In this document: piece after piece, positions 51,201-58,397 of the stretch
Layout of the letters: each line of letters begins with the position of its first letter
Numbering within the stretch: position 1 is the first letter of the stretch
Source of the DNA: Larimichthys crocea
Lineage: Eukaryota > Chordata > Actinopteri > Sciaenidae
Direction of reading: 5' to 3'
Length of the DNA: 64,000 nt
Assembly: GCF_000972845.2 (NCBI RefSeq)
Contig: NC_040019.1
Span: 9,243,868-9,307,867, forward strand
Made by a program: the position numbers and the translations under genes
The notes under the pieces: generated by a model
What the model saw: only the letters and a program-made list of their open reading frames with translations
Databases searched by the model: none
Told to the model about the DNA's origin: nothing

Positions 51201-53764
51201 GTAAGTGTCTATAACTGGAAGCCCTGTTTCTTAATTTGGGGTGTACATGCTCTCCTGGGGGCTTCATGTTGGCAGTGGGACAGCTTGCAGTGATTAGGGC
51301 CGACGAGCACACACTCTGCCGCACTGCAATATTAGCGGGCCAGTCAATCCACAGTGGAAATCAAAAGCAGGGACTCAGGAAATGGGTGTTGAGTGAGGTC
51401 ACATCCCAATGAGGCAGCACGTGCTCCAGGTCGGGAAAAGCCAGGACACGTACCTTGGGATTAAGGGAATGCGCAGAAATCTGAAGGATCCCATTGGGAC
51501 TGAGGGTTGGTGTATCACCTTATGTGAGAGACATGGTGGCGCATGTGCAGCGGTGGGGGCGCCTGTATGTGTGTGTGAATTTGTTCAAGGAAGGTGAAAC
51601 ATCTGGGGTGTGTGGTCAGGAAGATTTTGGATGCTGCTGCTGCTGCTGCTGGAAAGCAGAAGAGGGGTGAGGAGGTCACTGTGCCCTGTTGCCTCGGCCC
51701 TGGGTCAGCTCCCTTTCAGCAACCCCTCTAGGCACATGGAGAATGGCGTGATGAAACAGAGGAGTGAGGATTGAGTCTCTCTCCTCCTTCTCTGCCACAT
51801 TCGCTCAGTCCCTGCCGAGGAACCTGCCAGGGACGCATCTACAGGAAAGACTGTTAGAGATACTAGATTGACAGGAGAGACACTGACACGAAGCGAGGAA
51901 AGGGAGCTTGACATCCGCCTTTTGGAAACTTTCCGTCCCACCATACCAACATACCTGGCTGAAGACTAAAATGTACACAACACAACATTTATTTTCAACT
52001 TTTTTTGGCATTTGTGGGTTTGATTTTCATGTGGATTGGATTTACAGTGCTGAAGAACTTAATTGGTGATTCCCATGCCTTGGATTGTTTTAACTGTGGA
52101 CTTTGGACTTGGACTCAACACACTTTCTTCCCATGTCTCTTTTTCTCTACCTCCTCTATCTCCTTTCATCCATATTCCATGTTCTCGTTATCCAACTCCA
52201 CCCCCTCCTTCGCCTCCTGTATTCGTAAATCTTCCTTTCCCTATTCCCTCTGTTGCCAACTTTCCCTCTTTCCCTCTCGTCGATCTTTTCTTTCACCCAG
52301 GGCCAAAGACATGAAGAATCGGCTGGCTTTCCTGCGGAGGAGGAATGAATCCCCAGGAAGCAACCCAGCCAGCAAGTTAGACAAATCTATGAAGTCAGTC
52401 AAGTAAGTTGCCACTTCCTGACAGTATGTGCATGTGGGTGGGTGTGAGCATGTTTTCCGGGTCTTGCCACAACTGGCGATGACCTGGTCTTGGAAGACAG
52501 ACATGTGGGCAGTAGCAGCGATGGGAGTGTTGTAATGTGTGGCAGCAATAAAACGAACAAGAGAATGTTTGTTTAACAGTGGAAACAAGTGAATCGTCTG
52601 GATGCAGGTTTTTAACTATGTATAGAAAGTGTTTACTAGATCAAATGTATTCATGTCAAATATCACATACATGAAATATCAGAGATAAGTGTGACATTTA
52701 GACTGATCCATGCCAGTGCGTGATTAAAATAGACCTCACATTAGGATAACAAAATGTGGACGCAACGATCCTTTATATAATGTATTAATATCAATTTGAT
52801 CCCACGCAACTGGACTAAAAATCATCTGTGGAATTACATCAGTATTGCAGATGATTGTATTAACATTTGGCCGGTGGAGCAATTTGCCACAATATATAAA
52901 TGCAATGTTTTGTTGTAAAAGATATATAACAGAAAGAATGTCTGTCAAACTCGAAGCCTTTATCAAACAACACAAACAAAAATGTCTGAATTGGCTTAAA
53001 TGTACCCGAAATTACATCTCAACTTTTGTCTTGCTATGTTAAATGAGGCCTCAGACGTGGATTACAGTGAGCGTGAGAGCAGCATTGTGAAGAGGCATGC
53101 TTTATCACAGAGTACAGGAAGGATCAGAGGCAGTGGGGGGAGGAGGTGTCTCAACCCGACAACACAAACCCTATTGGCCAGCGGAAGCCCCTCCCCTCCC
53201 GCCTTCCAAGTTGCATTGAATGGGAATATAAAAACCTACCCCCACCAGGACACAAGAAGCAGACAGACTCTCAGTGTTGTAAGCACTCATGAGGCAAAGC
53301 CGAATGTGAGGGACAGACCAGTAGACACAGACTAGAGTGGAAGGAAGCAACGGAGGGAGAGGAATTACCCGCTTCCACGTTTTCCACTCATCTATCCAGA
53401 GTAGACAAAGTTCTGCGGATGGGTCACACAATGAGAAACCTGGCAGAGATGGGCTTGTTAAAGAATCGCTCTGCTTTCATCTGCAGGCCCACCCCAGAGG
53501 AAGCACTGAAATGGGGGGACTCACTTGACAAGCTGCTGGCTCACAAATGTAAGTTACTTTTGATTCATTTCCTGTAGTTTCTAATCTAATCATTTCTTTA
53601 CATACATGGGGATCATCTGTCTTTTATTTGGATTTTTTTTTTTGCAATGTGATTGAATGCAATGTGGCTCTGGACAGAGGTTGAATACAAAGACATACAG
53701 TGCTTGCATGAGGTGAAGAGGGAGGGTGGTGGAGCCCAGGAAATATGCATGTACTAATATATGG

Positions 53765-53802
<38 letters not shown>

Positions 53803-55111
53803 TGCAGTGCATTGCATCAAGTTTCCCCTAATCCCAACGGACATGAGTCCATCCATGCGCTACATAGAGAGAAGGGAAGAGACAAAAACAGGCAACCTGC
53901 AAGTGTGTTGCTATTTTTGTTCAGCACAATTCCTCTCCCACAGTTCAGCCCCAATTTTTTCTTCTCAAAAGCAGCGAGCTGATGAAAGCCAGCGCTACAT
54001 CTGCTCCTCATTCAGCTTTGTTGGCCTCGCTATTCTCCCTCTTCTAACTTCCTCTCTTCCACCTCTTACCTCACTCCTTCTTCAGAATGAGGTAAGAGAT
54101 GACCGCCTGCATTGGCTCTGCTTATCAGTGTGGGTGATTCATGGGAACGGAAAAGGTGCAGACGGGAGTAGTGGGTGGACACGGCTTCCTGCCATTCTTT
54201 CTTCTAGATGCCTTCTTCCGCAAATCATTAACTGGACCGAAACTTAAGAAGCCCAGAAAAGTGCCAGAATTAGTCCCTTTAGTCCCCTTTTCCCCCGCAC
54301 ACTAAAACAGTGATCTCTTTGTTCATTCACAGCATGAGTATAGGGGAATGCATAGATGCCATGCTGAATAGTAAGGAACTAATGGGTCAGCGGGGTGATG
54401 TCACTTGAATATGTGCTGCGGTGTTGCAAGCTTTTTTTCCCTCTTTTTTTAATGTCTCACTTTATTCCAACCACATGACTCAAAACGGCCGTCACGGAGC
54501 TATTTTAGGTGCCGAAGCTCCAAGGAGAGCTTCAGCTGTGAGGTTGCCATGGCACTCTAGTCAACTCTCCTCTTGTTTATTCCCCTCCTCCTCCTTCTCC
54601 CCGCTGTCCCTCAGATGGTCTGGCAGCGTTCAGAGCTTTCCTGCGCACAGAGTTCAGCGAGGAGAATCTGGAATTCTGGCTAGCATGTGAGGAATACAAG
54701 AAGATCAAGTCGCAGTCCAAGATGGCCTCAAAAGCCAAGAAAATCTTTGCAGAATACATCGCTATCCAGTCTTGTAAAGAGGTAAGTGTGAGTGTAAACA
54801 TCTCTATGGATACCGGGAATAAATGGCATCGACACAGGCCTCCTGCAAAAAATAAAAACAAATGTTTCCGACCTTCTGTTTCTAACTTGTTTTGTTCTTT
54901 TCCTCTGAAGGTAAATCTGGATTCGTACACCAGAGATCACACTAAGGACAACCTGCAGAATGTGACACGCTCCTGCTTTGACCTAGCGCAGAGGCGGATA
55001 TACGGGCTGATGGAGAAGGACTCATATCCCCGCTTCCTGCGCTCAGAACTCTACTCGGACTTAATCAACCAAAAAAAGCCCAGCTCCACTCCGACTTCAT
55101 CTTCATCATAA
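23614..55111 (+). CDS. rgs3: rgs3 coding span (joined exons), regulator of G-protein signalling 3
   Basis: The join is 23614-24603, 42882-42952, 52301-52402, 53487-53548, 54615-54781 and 54911-55111, with optional MPVSK at 3475-3489. Every junction has GT/AG ends and the phases close (0, 2, 2, 1, 0). The product is 530 residues, or 535 with MPVSK, close to the roughly 519-residue mammalian RGS3 form. RGS3 is a GTPase-activating protein for Gi and Gq alpha subunits. It acts in the cytosol and at the plasma membrane to shorten G-protein signalling. Order: disordered acidic N-terminal half, basic [15 protein letters not shown] linker, then an RGS domain from about residue 400 to 524 ending in DLINQKK, an RGS3 hallmark. 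The upstream C2/PDZ exons of the largest isoforms are not in the window. Confidence 0.93.
30144..30240 (+). mobile_element. Fragment of fish MITE-type repeat (CCAGTGTGTAGGATTTAG end)
   Basis: It starts AAAGACCAGTGTGTAGGATTTAGTGG, the same terminal word as the element at 60920-61217 and as a repeat I recall as common in percomorph genomes. A matching right end was not found, so this copy looks truncated or decayed. Confidence 0.45.
35671..35727. repeat. (CA)n followed by (CT)n microsatellite
   Basis: About 18 CA units followed by about 10 CT units, separated by AAT. Confidence 0.9.
39100..39159. repeat. (CA)30 microsatellite
   Basis: The longest dinucleotide array in the window. It faces the GT array at 39222-39263 across 62 nt, so the two arrays are mutually complementary inverted repeats. 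Confidence 0.95.
39222..39263. repeat. (GT)21 microsatellite
   Basis: An uninterrupted GT array, the inverted partner of the CA array at 39100-39159. Confidence 0.95.
41632..41760 (+). mobile_element. Palindromic interspersed repeat, left-end fragment
   Basis: It begins TTAAAGGAATAACATGAC and contains GAGTTAGATGAGAAGAT, ACTGTCATAT, TGAAGATACAGCC and GTAGCTTAGCATAAA in order. These are the ordered words of an interspersed repeat found many times in spiny-rayed fish genomes. Two fuller copies lie at 57261-57600 and 62116-62500. It has no coding capacity. Confidence 0.5.
42882..42952 (+). CDS. rgs3: rgs3 71-nt linker exon
   Basis: The acceptor CCCCTCAG ends at 42881 and the donor CT-GTAAGT follows 42952. 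It enters in phase 0 from 24603 and leaves with two bases (CT), which the next exon completes to Leu. It encodes [16 protein letters not shown] and a lysine-rich KKKKSKN tail. The lysine cluster just before AKDMKNR matches the mammalian RGS3 linker (KRKSKNLAKDMK) and could help bind acidic membrane lipids. The frame is also open upstream of the acceptor back to ATGATG at 42846, which would give an alternative start. Confidence 0.85.
42953..47372 (+). other. rgs3 intron, upstream of internal promoter
   Basis: Non-coding. No conserved exon or named repeat was recognised. It leads into the promoter-like sequence at 47373-47422. Confidence 0.55.
47373..47422 (+). promoter_or_regulatory. rgs3: Candidate internal rgs3 promoter (inverted CCAAT + TATA)
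   Basis: ATTGG (inverted CCAAT) is at 47373-47377 and a TATATAAAG box at 47415-47423. The expected start of transcription is about 47440-47450. The spacing is that of a standard TATA promoter, and it sits just before an exon whose donor phase fits the next rgs3 exon. Confidence 0.6.
47566..47609 (+). CDS. rgs3: Alternative first exon of short rgs3 ([15 protein letters not shown])
   Basis: An ATG at 47566 starts 14 codons plus AG and is followed by the donor GTAAGA. The two spare bases join the G at 52301 to make Arg, giving [22 protein letters not shown]. The resulting protein is 191 residues, the size class of short RGS3 and other R4 proteins. LER-AK at the junction resembles the RGS5 N terminus (CLERAKEIK), which forms a membrane-binding helix. 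A second in-frame ATG at 47578 has a better context (A at -3, G at +4). Upstream are a start-stop ATG-TGA at 47454 and an ATG at 47513 whose frame overlaps the main start, so translation may be restrained. No transcript evidence is available here. Confidence 0.6.
47610..52300 (+). other. rgs3 intron
   Basis: Mostly non-coding, with no conserved exon. A (CTG)6 run lies at 51633-51652. From 52005 the frame that continues into the 52301 exon is open. The intron ends in a long pyrimidine tract and TTTCACCCAG. Confidence 0.6.
52301..52402 (+). CDS. rgs3: rgs3 102-nt exon, AKDMKNRL linker
   Basis: The acceptor CACCCAG ends at 52300 and the donor AA-GTAAGT follows 52402. It enters in phase 2 and exits in phase 2. 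It encodes [19 protein letters not shown] and a Ser/Lys-rich tail ending SMKSVK. This stretch aligns with the mammalian RGS3 [19 protein letters not shown] segment, the amphipathic and basic helix preceding the RGS domain that contributes to membrane targeting in R4 proteins. It is the common acceptor for the long form (from 42952) and the short form (from 47609). Confidence 0.92.
53173..53233 (+). promoter_or_regulatory. rgs3: Candidate second internal rgs3 promoter (CCAAT, GC box, TATA)
   Basis: ATTGG is at 53173-53177, a CCCCTCCCCTCCCGCC GC-rich box at about 53189-53204 and TATAAAA at 53227-53233. The predicted start is near 53257-53262. No splice is needed to reach the RGS exon at 53487. 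A six-codon upstream frame (53289-53309) lies in the predicted leader. Confidence 0.6.
53419..53548 (+). CDS. rgs3: Alternative first exon, minimal rgs3 form read through 3' splice site
   Basis: From ATG 53419 the frame runs [23 protein letters not shown], and then without a stop through the splice acceptor into [13 protein letters not shown] of the constitutive 53487 exon. With the two last exons this gives a 165-residue protein, essentially an RGS domain with a 23-residue new N terminus. The cysteine in FICRP is a possible palmitoylation site. Support is the frame match, the TATA/CCAAT/GC promoter 190 bp upstream, and a helical-looking hydrophobic/basic N terminus like those of other R4 proteins. 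The first ATG has G at +4 but C at -3; the second, at 53431, has A at -3. Confidence 0.55.
53487..53548 (+). CDS. rgs3: rgs3 62-nt exon, start of RGS domain
   Basis: The acceptor ATCTGCAG ends at 53486 and the donor T-GTAAGT follows 53548. The exon is exactly 62 nt, a conserved size in R4 RGS genes. It completes Lys from AA and encodes [20 protein letters not shown], helix 1 of the RGS fold. It leaves one base (T) that the next exon completes to Tyr. Confidence 0.95.
53549..54614 (+). other. rgs3 intron with CA microsatellite
   Basis: Non-coding, with a CA run at 53768-53799. It ends in a pyrimidine-rich acceptor, CCGCTGTCCCTCAG, at 54614. Confidence 0.8.
53768..53799. repeat. (CA)16 microsatellite
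   Basis: A CA dinucleotide run within the intron. Confidence 0.95.
54615..54781 (+). CDS. rgs3: rgs3 167-nt exon, RGS domain core
   Basis: The acceptor CCCTCAG ends at 54614 and the donor GAG-GTAAGT follows 54781. The exon is exactly 167 nt, the conserved size for R4 RGS genes. It encodes [18 protein letters not shown], then [19 protein letters not shown] and [23 protein letters not shown] includes the Glu-Asn pair that contacts the G-alpha switch regions in RGS structures, and [12 protein letters not shown] is the most conserved RGS helix. It ends in phase 0. Confidence 0.97.
54782..54910 (+). other. rgs3: 129-nt intron open in the rgs3 frame
   Basis: This short intron has GTAAGT and CTGAAG ends. 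Its length is a multiple of three and it contains no in-frame stop. Unspliced, it would add 43 residues (starting [12 protein letters not shown]) between CKE and VNLDSY inside the RGS domain. Confidence 0.85.
54911..55111 (+). CDS. rgs3: rgs3 last coding exon, end of RGS domain
   Basis: The acceptor TCTGAAG ends at 54910 and the stop TAA is at 55109-55111. It encodes [18 protein letters not shown], then [21 protein letters not shown] and [14 protein letters not shown], followed by a Ser/Thr-rich tail of about 12 residues. CFDLAQ and [12 protein letters not shown] are RGS signature blocks that carry the conserved Asp and Arg of the catalytic surface. DLINQKK identifies RGS3 rather than RGS4, 5, 8 or 16. 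The tail is longer and more serine-rich than in mammals. Confidence 0.96.
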   Translation, partial: VNLDSYTRDHTKDNLQNVTRSCFDLAQRRIYGLMEKDSYPRFLRSELYSDLINQKKPSSTPTSSSS

Positions 55112-56796
55112 GAGACCAGAAAAAGATATGAGAAGAAGAGATGATGACGATGAGAGGGAGGGGATCAGACTTGAAAAAGTAGAGTGTGTGGGCGGGTTGT
55201 GAGATTCTTTGTTTGCCTTTTTTAAATTTTTTTGTGTGTCTGTCATCTTGTCCACTATGATTTTTTTGTATTGTTGTTATGGTGTGAGAGGACGCAGCAA
55301 AGCAATGGCACTGCAAAGGAATGTAGTTTACACAGTTACCAGGTGGGTGGATGGATGAATGAATGGACCGATGAATGGATGGATGGATGTAACTAAAAAA
55401 TACAGAAGCCCACGAATGAGGGCTGGAGCTGGAGCAGGAGCTGGACGCTTGTCTGATCACTGTCTCTCTGTGCTTTTTTTTTTTTGGGTGTCAATATTTT
55501 GGTTGTGTTTTTTAAGTTTTATGTCCAGTTGTACTGGAGAAAAGGAGAGGTTACTCAGAAAACCCTGCAGACATGAAGACAGTCCGGTACTGTTTTGTCA
55601 CTTTTTCCCTTAATTTCCTCCCACTTTAAATCCCCTCCTTTCCTCCACCTTGTTCTCTGTGAAGCCCACTTCAAAGCTGTTGGTACGACACAAAGTCATT
55701 TTTCTTTGTGTGTGTGTGTGTTTTTTAAAATCAGGCTATGAACTGTATCATGGAGGGGGAAAAAAAAAAACCCAAGATGTCTGACTGAAAGCTAGCGCCA
55801 TGGCTCTGTTTCACATGCATCTCTGTTAAACACCTACACCGCCTCTCAAAGCTTCTATAAACAGCTTTCACCTTACTCAGCTCATCAAGACTGTGGAAAA
55901 GATACTGTGAGCGTTCAACAGGGACAAAGATGGAGACAGCGATGGGCAACGAACATAAAAGTATATAAATGACGGATGGACTGGAGCTGTGATGAAACAC
56001 ACGTGTCACTCTCACATTAAAAGACATTCAAAGTCACATTCAAAGCCAGTAATGGAAGGAGAAAAAAAGAGACGACTTGCTTCCTGCCTCCAAAGACTGT
56101 TTACAACAAGGAACGAAAACTCAAGAAGAAAGAGAAAAGAATATTCCGTGCAGCCAAACGTTAACATTGTAGCTCATTCTGGACTAACCGAGGAAGCATT
56201 CTCAGGACATTGCTATGACAGGTTCCAGATTGGTTTATCTTCTCAGCTGTTTCTGTTTTTCTACACTCTCACCTGTTTTTATATGCTTTAGGCTTCCGAC
56301 ATGCACTCCCTAGTTCTTCTGAGCAATATACAAGAGGTTGCTCATTTCACAGCCGGATGGGGGAAAAAAAAGAAAAGAAATGCTTCATGTTGTACAAAAG
56401 TTTGCCTATTTATTTAGATTAACTTGCTGGATGCTTCTACAGACACCCTCACCTCCTCTAAAGCACTCAGCTAAAAGCTCTCACTTTCTTCTTAACCACC
56501 AAACAGGTCCAATGCTGTCCTGAACTTTAAGTGCAATATTTTATTTTTTATTTTTTATTTTATTATCATGTTTGGTTTGTTCATTTATTTGGATAATTTT
56601 AAAATTTCTATGGGGGAAGACGGAACGGCTTGAGCTCTGTATTAACTTTATTTGTTAAGAGAAAAAAAAAACTTAGAGCTATAAGGTTGACTTACAACGC
56701 AAACTTTCAAGAAACATAAGTAGTTTAATGAATTTTAAGCAAGTGATTCTAACTGTGTGTTAACCTCTGGCAGCAGGCAGCTGGGGGAGTTATGGT

Positions 56797-56804
56797 TGTA
56801 AATA
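56797..56804 (+). promoter_or_regulatory. Pumilio-type motif TGTAAATA in 3' UTR
   Basis: An exact match to the Pumilio response core TGTANATA. A second copy lies about 100 nt downstream. Confidence 0.45.
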
Positions 56805-56834
56805 TAATTCTTTAAGAAAACTATGTGATAACAC

Positions 56835-56850
56835 ATTAAAAACAAATAAA
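56835..56850 (+). terminator. Candidate proximal poly(A) signals (ATTAAA, AATAAA)
   Basis: ATTAAA at 56835-56840 and AATAAA at 56845-56850 lie before a GT-containing stretch (GGTCTCTGCTGGTGATGAATGTGGG). Confidence 0.5.
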
Positions 56851-56905
56851 AACAAAAAACCAATAGGTCTCTGCTGGTGATGAATGTGGGACCCAGCTGT
56901 ATCTA

Positions 56906-56913
56906 TGTAAATA
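56906..56913 (+). promoter_or_regulatory. Second TGTAAATA motif in 3' UTR
   Basis: An exact Pumilio-type core. It lies downstream of the proximal poly(A) signals, so it would be present only in the longer 3' UTR. Confidence 0.45.
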
Positions 56914-57139
56914 TGAGAGACTCAAAACTATAAGATGACATGTATTGTTAAAAAAACAAAACAAAAAAAACATAGGTGAGCAAGAGCAGGTACAATCTGC
57001 TCTTTTCCCTGGTCATACACTGCTTGTAAGGAGTTTTATGAAATGCATTTTATCATTTTCACTGTTTACAATTCAAAATGCATCTCCTATGATAGCAAGT
57101 GAAAACAGTAGAGTACATTTGGTGTCATTGCTAAAGATA

Positions 57140-57145
57140 AATAAA
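57140..57145 (+). terminator. rgs3: Probable distal poly(A) signal AATAAA
   Basis: AATAAA is followed about 20 nt later by a GT/T-rich element (GATGTGTTGTCTCTGGCTTTTTCTT), the usual arrangement. Cleavage is expected near 57160. Confidence 0.65.
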
Positions 57146-57260
57146 CCAACCAACTGATGAAGTAAGATGTGTTGTCTCTGGCTTTTTCTTGCCAATGCGT
57201 ATTAGTTACGAACATGTCGAGAGTGACGATTAAAAGGTTACAGACAGTTGTATGAAGTTG

Positions 57261-57600
57261 CTTAAAGGAACAGAAAGAAGAGAAGACTGATACAACTCTC
57301 ATGTCTGTAAATATGAAGCTACATCCAGCAGCCGTTCAGCTCAGCTGAGCGTAAAGACTAGAACTAACTCGCGTACTGTAGCTCTGTCCAGTGTTCCCGC
57401 AACCCTAACGCTCAATTATCACATTAACATAATTAAATTGTTCAATTCACACAAAGAGTGTGAACGTGTAAAAACACAACCACCTGTGACTTCAAACAGT
57501 CACTTTGTATTTTCCGTACAGATTAAACAAAGATGTGTTTTTGAGGAGCTTTTTTTTTTCTCCCTGCTTGCGGCCTTTATGCTAAGCTAACCGTCCATTT
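57261..57600 (+). mobile_element. Palindromic interspersed repeat, copy 2
   Basis: It contains, in order, CTTAAAGGAACAG, AGAAGACTGATACAACTCTCATGTCTGT, AAATATGAAGCTACATCCAGCAGCCG and GCGTAAAGACTAGAAC on the left, and TTATGCTAAGCTAACCG on the right. This is the same order as in the copies at 41632 and 62116. The right arm is cut short near 57600, some 25 bp before the hAT element. Confidence 0.5.
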
Positions 57601-57617
57601 AGTGCAAAATGAGAGTG

Positions 57618-58397
57618 CACGAGAGTACGGATGGGAATTGATATGATTTTTACGATTCCATTATCGATTCTGCTTAACGATTCGATTCTTTATCGATTCT
57701 CTTATCGATTCTCTTATCGATTCTTATTTGGAAAAAAAAGGATAACAAAGAGTTTGATCAGCATCATCTAGAGGAGGTAGGGAACTGGAGCGAGTACTAG
57801 TACAGCTGCCAGCCTCTGAACCAGCCAGACTCTCTCTCTCGTCATGGTCATCTTCTAAATGTAATGCAGAAGGCATACGTTCAGTGTTAACTGTTAAAGC
57901 ATGTTTTACAAAGAAGCACATCGCGCTAACATGGTAGGCAGTGTGTTACTTACCAGAGTTACCTTCCGTAGTAACCACAGAGGTGGTCATAGCCTGGCTG
58001 CTGCCGCTGCTGCTAGGTTGAGATTCATCTCCAGTCCGAAGCGTGTCAAAAACACGACATTCATTTAAAAATATTGCATGTTGTGTGCGCAAATGTTTCT
58101 GCATGTTCGTCGTGTTCCCTCCCAACGCTGTTATCTCCACTTTTCAATGATTGCAAGTCGCCCTGTTACCATTTGTTTTGGTAGCCAAACTTTGGAGCAT
58201 TTGAACCAAGTGGGTGCCATTGTTTACTACTGATTGCGTAAGTTACGTGGCGTGATTTGTCGTGCTCGCTGGAATCGAGCGTGTGTAACTTCTTGCAGAA
58301 GTTACGTGACGTAATTCGTGCTTTCTAGAATCGAAAGAGAATCGTTAGATAAACTGCCAAACGATTCCATCAACAAGAACCCATCCCTACACAAGAG
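57618..58397 (-). mobile_element. hAT-type DNA transposon relic with 8-bp target duplication
   Basis: The element proper is 57626-58389 (764 bp). Its left end TACGGATGGG and right end CCCATCCCTA are inverted repeats with one mismatch. It is flanked by CACGAGAG (57618-57625) and CACAAGAG (58390-58397), an 8-bp target duplication with one difference. That length is diagnostic of hAT elements. The left sub-terminal region carries repeated TCGATTCT words (57662-57725). Inside, on the minus strand, is a BED-type zinc finger remnant. No transposase catalytic domain is left, so this is an internally deleted copy. Confidence 0.8.
57954..58200 (-). pseudogene. BED zinc-finger exon remnant of hAT transposase
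   Basis: On the minus strand the frame reads KTNGNRATCNH, a stop (TGA at 58146-58144), then KVEITALGGNTTNMQKHLRTQH. The GGNTTNMQKHLRTQH segment with H-x4-H is the second half of a BED finger. The stop sits where the second cysteine of the CxxC pair is expected, one base away from a cysteine codon. Downstream are serine-rich residues and a consensus splice donor (TCTG-GTAAGT at 57953), as in the first exon of ZBED-like transposases. Broken and without the catalytic part, it is not expected to work. Confidence 0.65.

Larger units (their letters stand above)
55112..57163 (+). other. rgs3: rgs3 3' untranslated region
   Basis: About 2 kb between the stop codon and the last good poly(A) signal. 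It contains a GGAT-rich run (55338-55390), a GGAGCT-rich run (55420-55445), several A/T-rich tracts with ATTTA words (around 56405 and 56580) and two TGTAAATA words. No coding frame of interest was seen. The exact end is inferred from the signal at 57140. Confidence 0.7.

Noticed and set aside
51633..51652. (CTG)6 as an expandable coding repeat
   Set aside because: Intronic and short; no coding frame includes it with other support.
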